A stretch of DNA of 64,000 bases, taken from contig LDXO01000007.1 in NCBI GenBank assembly GCA_001443455.1, positions 51,143-115,142 of the forward strand. The letters run 5' to 3'. The stretch is from Deltaproteobacteria bacterium CSP1-8. Its GTDB lineage: Bacteria > Desulfobacterota > Deferrimicrobia > Deferrimicrobiales > Deferrimicrobiaceae. Position 1 is the first letter of the stretch, and every line of letters starts with the position of its first letter. The translations under genes were made by a program, and so were the position numbers. Under the pieces are notes generated by a model. The model was not told the origin of the DNA, ran no database searches, and saw only the letters and a program-made list of their open reading frames with translations. Shown one piece after another: positions 62,801 through 64,000 of the stretch.

Positions 62801-63757
62801 ATGGCTGAGCTTCTGGCATCCGGGGGTACGGTCGAAATGGCCCGGGTCGTCCTCGACACAGGGGCGGATGCGGTGTACGTCGGCGCAAAGGGATGGAGCC
62901 GCCGCCGGGCGCAATACGAAATGAGCGACGACGAGGTGATCGCCTCCGCGCGATATGCCCGATCCCGGGGGAAGATCCTGCGCGTGGCCTTCAACACCCT
63001 TCCCGCGTCGGGCGAGATCCCCCTTCTGCTCGCGAAAGCCGCGAAGTTCGTCCGGGAGGGGGTTCGCGACTTCATCCTCACGGACGTCGGGGCGATGAGG
63101 GCCCTCAAGGACCGGTTCCCGGAAACGGTGATCCACGCGAGCATCGGGTGCACCATCGTCAACGCCGAGGATGCACGGTTCTACAAGGAGGCCGGCGCGA
63201 CCCAGGTCGTGACCGAGTGCCGGATGGACCGGGAGGAGATGCGGAAGATCCGGGAGGAGGTGGGGGTCGGGGTCGAGGTCCTCGTGCACGCCACCACCTG
63301 CTACACCTACCTCGGCCGCTGCACGATGAGCAGCTACACCCGCCAGGAATGGCGGTTCGACGACGAGGGAAAGAACCACTTCCTCGGATCCCCCAACCGG
63401 GGAGGGCTGTGCTACCGGGTCTGCATGACCGAGTGGGACCAGATCGGGGAAGACGGGTCCGTGGAGGCCGGCCGGGTCGTGCTGCCCAACCTCGCGTACT
63501 TCCTGGTCGACGACATCCCCGACCTGATCGACCTGGGGGTCACCACGATCAAGATCCAGGGGCGCGAGTACTCCGTCCCCCTCGTGGGGAGGATGGTCCG
63601 GTTCTACCGCGATCTCATCGACTCGTACCTGCGCGACCGGTCATCGTTCCGGATGGAGCCGTGGAAGGAGCGGATGGCGGAGATCGTCTCCGCGCGCGAC
63701 TCCGAGCGGCGCGATAAGACGGCCGCACTCATCTCCGAATCGGGCCTTCCGGCGTAG
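62801..63757 (+). CDS. U32 peptidase-family protein, UbiU-like
   Basis: A 318-residue protein with the U32 TIM-barrel pattern: ELLASGGTVEMARVVLDTGADAVYVGAKGWSRR, IHASIGCTIVN, and the Cys motif Cys167-x6-Cys174 (TTCYTYLGRC) followed by Cys204 and Cys208 (GGLCYRVC), predicted to hold a [4Fe-4S] cluster. The first pair has the spacing of UbiU Cys169/Cys176; the second pair differs. GAGGAGGAAGG precedes ATG 62801. It has its own promoter and is adjacent to the UbiV-like gene, suggesting a two-protein oxygen-independent hydroxylase. RNA modification is an alternative. Confidence 0.8.
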   Translation: MAELLASGGTVEMARVVLDTGADAVYVGAKGWSRRRAQYEMSDDEVIASARYARSRGKILRVAFNTLPASGEIPLLLAKAAKFVREGVRDFILTDVGAMRALKDRFPETVIHASIGCTIVNAEDARFYKEAGATQVVTECRMDREEMRKIREEVGVGVEVLVHATTCYTYLGRCTMSSYTRQEWRFDDEGKNHFLGSPNRGGLCYRVCMTEWDQIGEDGSVEAGRVVLPNLAYFLVDDIPDLIDLGVTTIKIQGREYSVPLVGRMVRFYRDLIDSYLRDRSSFRMEPWKERMAEIVSARDSERRDKTAALISESGLPA

Positions 63758-64000
63758 CCGGCCAGGGGTCCATTTCCTCAATACGGCAACGTATCCATGA
63801 ATAACTCCCGGGTCCCCGGGCTCGCGGAGGGGTCCCCTCGGCTACGCTCGCGACCTTGCGCCCGCTTGCTGCCGGTTCCGCTCGACGCGATTTCTTCCTC
63901 GCTCCACAGGCCGCCTCGTCGACCCCCCCGCATCGCCTAGGGTCCCCGGTCGCAGGCACCCTCGCAATGGGGCACACCATGGGCGGAGCAGCCGAGGAAG
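63758..64000. repeat. Right-edge repeat block: R6 motif and R3 copy (reverse)
   Basis: GGCAACGTATCC (63785-63796) matches 32093. R3 in reverse orientation runs from about 63804 to 63950 (CTCGCTCCACAGGCCGCC, then GCATCGCCTAGGGTCCCCGG) and continues with GGGCGGAGCAGCCG to the edge, much like 60415-60440. No gene is visible. Confidence 0.75.

Overview
The window is a 64-kb, very GC-rich chromosomal stretch with dense bacterial coding and no phage, plasmid or rRNA genes. The gene set (MglA/MglB-type GTPase pair, ferredoxin-dependent 2-oxoacid oxidoreductase, beta-oxidation genes, tripartite tricarboxylate and TAXI-TRAP transporters, HD-GYP protein, PAS/sigma-54 activator, oxygen-independent U32 hydroxylase-like proteins, a small multihaem cytochrome) fits an anaerobic or facultative organism of the old Deltaproteobacteria (Desulfobacterota and relatives such as Deferrimicrobiota). 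That placement is inference from content and style, not from a marker-gene tree.

Layout: a cut-off C39-like peptidase end (1-254); priA flanked on both sides by long repeat mosaics (255-3880); a sigma-54-driven unknown gene (3957); a co-directional run cytochrome - nfo - DUF2889 - MuiA-like - M29 aminopeptidase - SDR (4779-10217); divergent OmpA lipoprotein and FKBP genes (10249-12830); tctCBA (12933-15930); rhlE, an unknown gene and an M16 peptidase (16320-21100); a sigma-54-driven TolC-adaptor-RND efflux operon (21314-27218); TPR lipoprotein and HD-GYP genes, a VOC protein, a secreted basic protein and hemW (27359-32017); fadN-like (frameshifted), thiolase and metY (32579-37701); DUF1059; a PAS/AAA+/Fis activator with its own downstream sigma-54 promoter and small genes (37911-40982); folE, ferritin-like, ECF sigma/anti-sigma/DUF3106, tadA and cls (41278-46305); tRNA-Ser, SRP RNA, dnaX, ybaB and recR (46413-49658); a two-gene 2-oxoacid:ferredoxin oxidoreductase (49800-53129); a TAXI-TRAP transporter with glutaryl-CoA dehydrogenase and a class III CoA-transferase (54148-60184); mglBA-like genes and two U32 genes (60677-63757); and another repeat at the right edge.

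The most interesting signals are regulatory and repeat-like. (1) Two sigma-54 promoters, 18 kb apart, share upstream CGCAACA / TTTTGTTG half-sites; one set overlaps the end of the activator gene, which suggests that this activator controls both itself or its downstream genes and the RND efflux operon. (2) dnaX carries an A9 run whose slippage gives an almost immediate stop, plus a second, correctly phased A-AAA-AAG heptamer, suggesting programmed production of a short (gamma-like) clamp-loader subunit. (3) At least six families of intergenic repeats (called R1 to R6 here) are scattered through the window, nested in one another, sitting directly at gene ends, and in one case supplying the stop codon of a gene.

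Metabolically the window ties fatty-acid/acyl-CoA degradation (fadN-like, thiolase, glutaryl-CoA dehydrogenase, glutarate-type CoA-transferase) to ferredoxin-linked 2-oxoacid oxidation and carboxylate uptake. All functional assignments are from visible motifs and family knowledge only.
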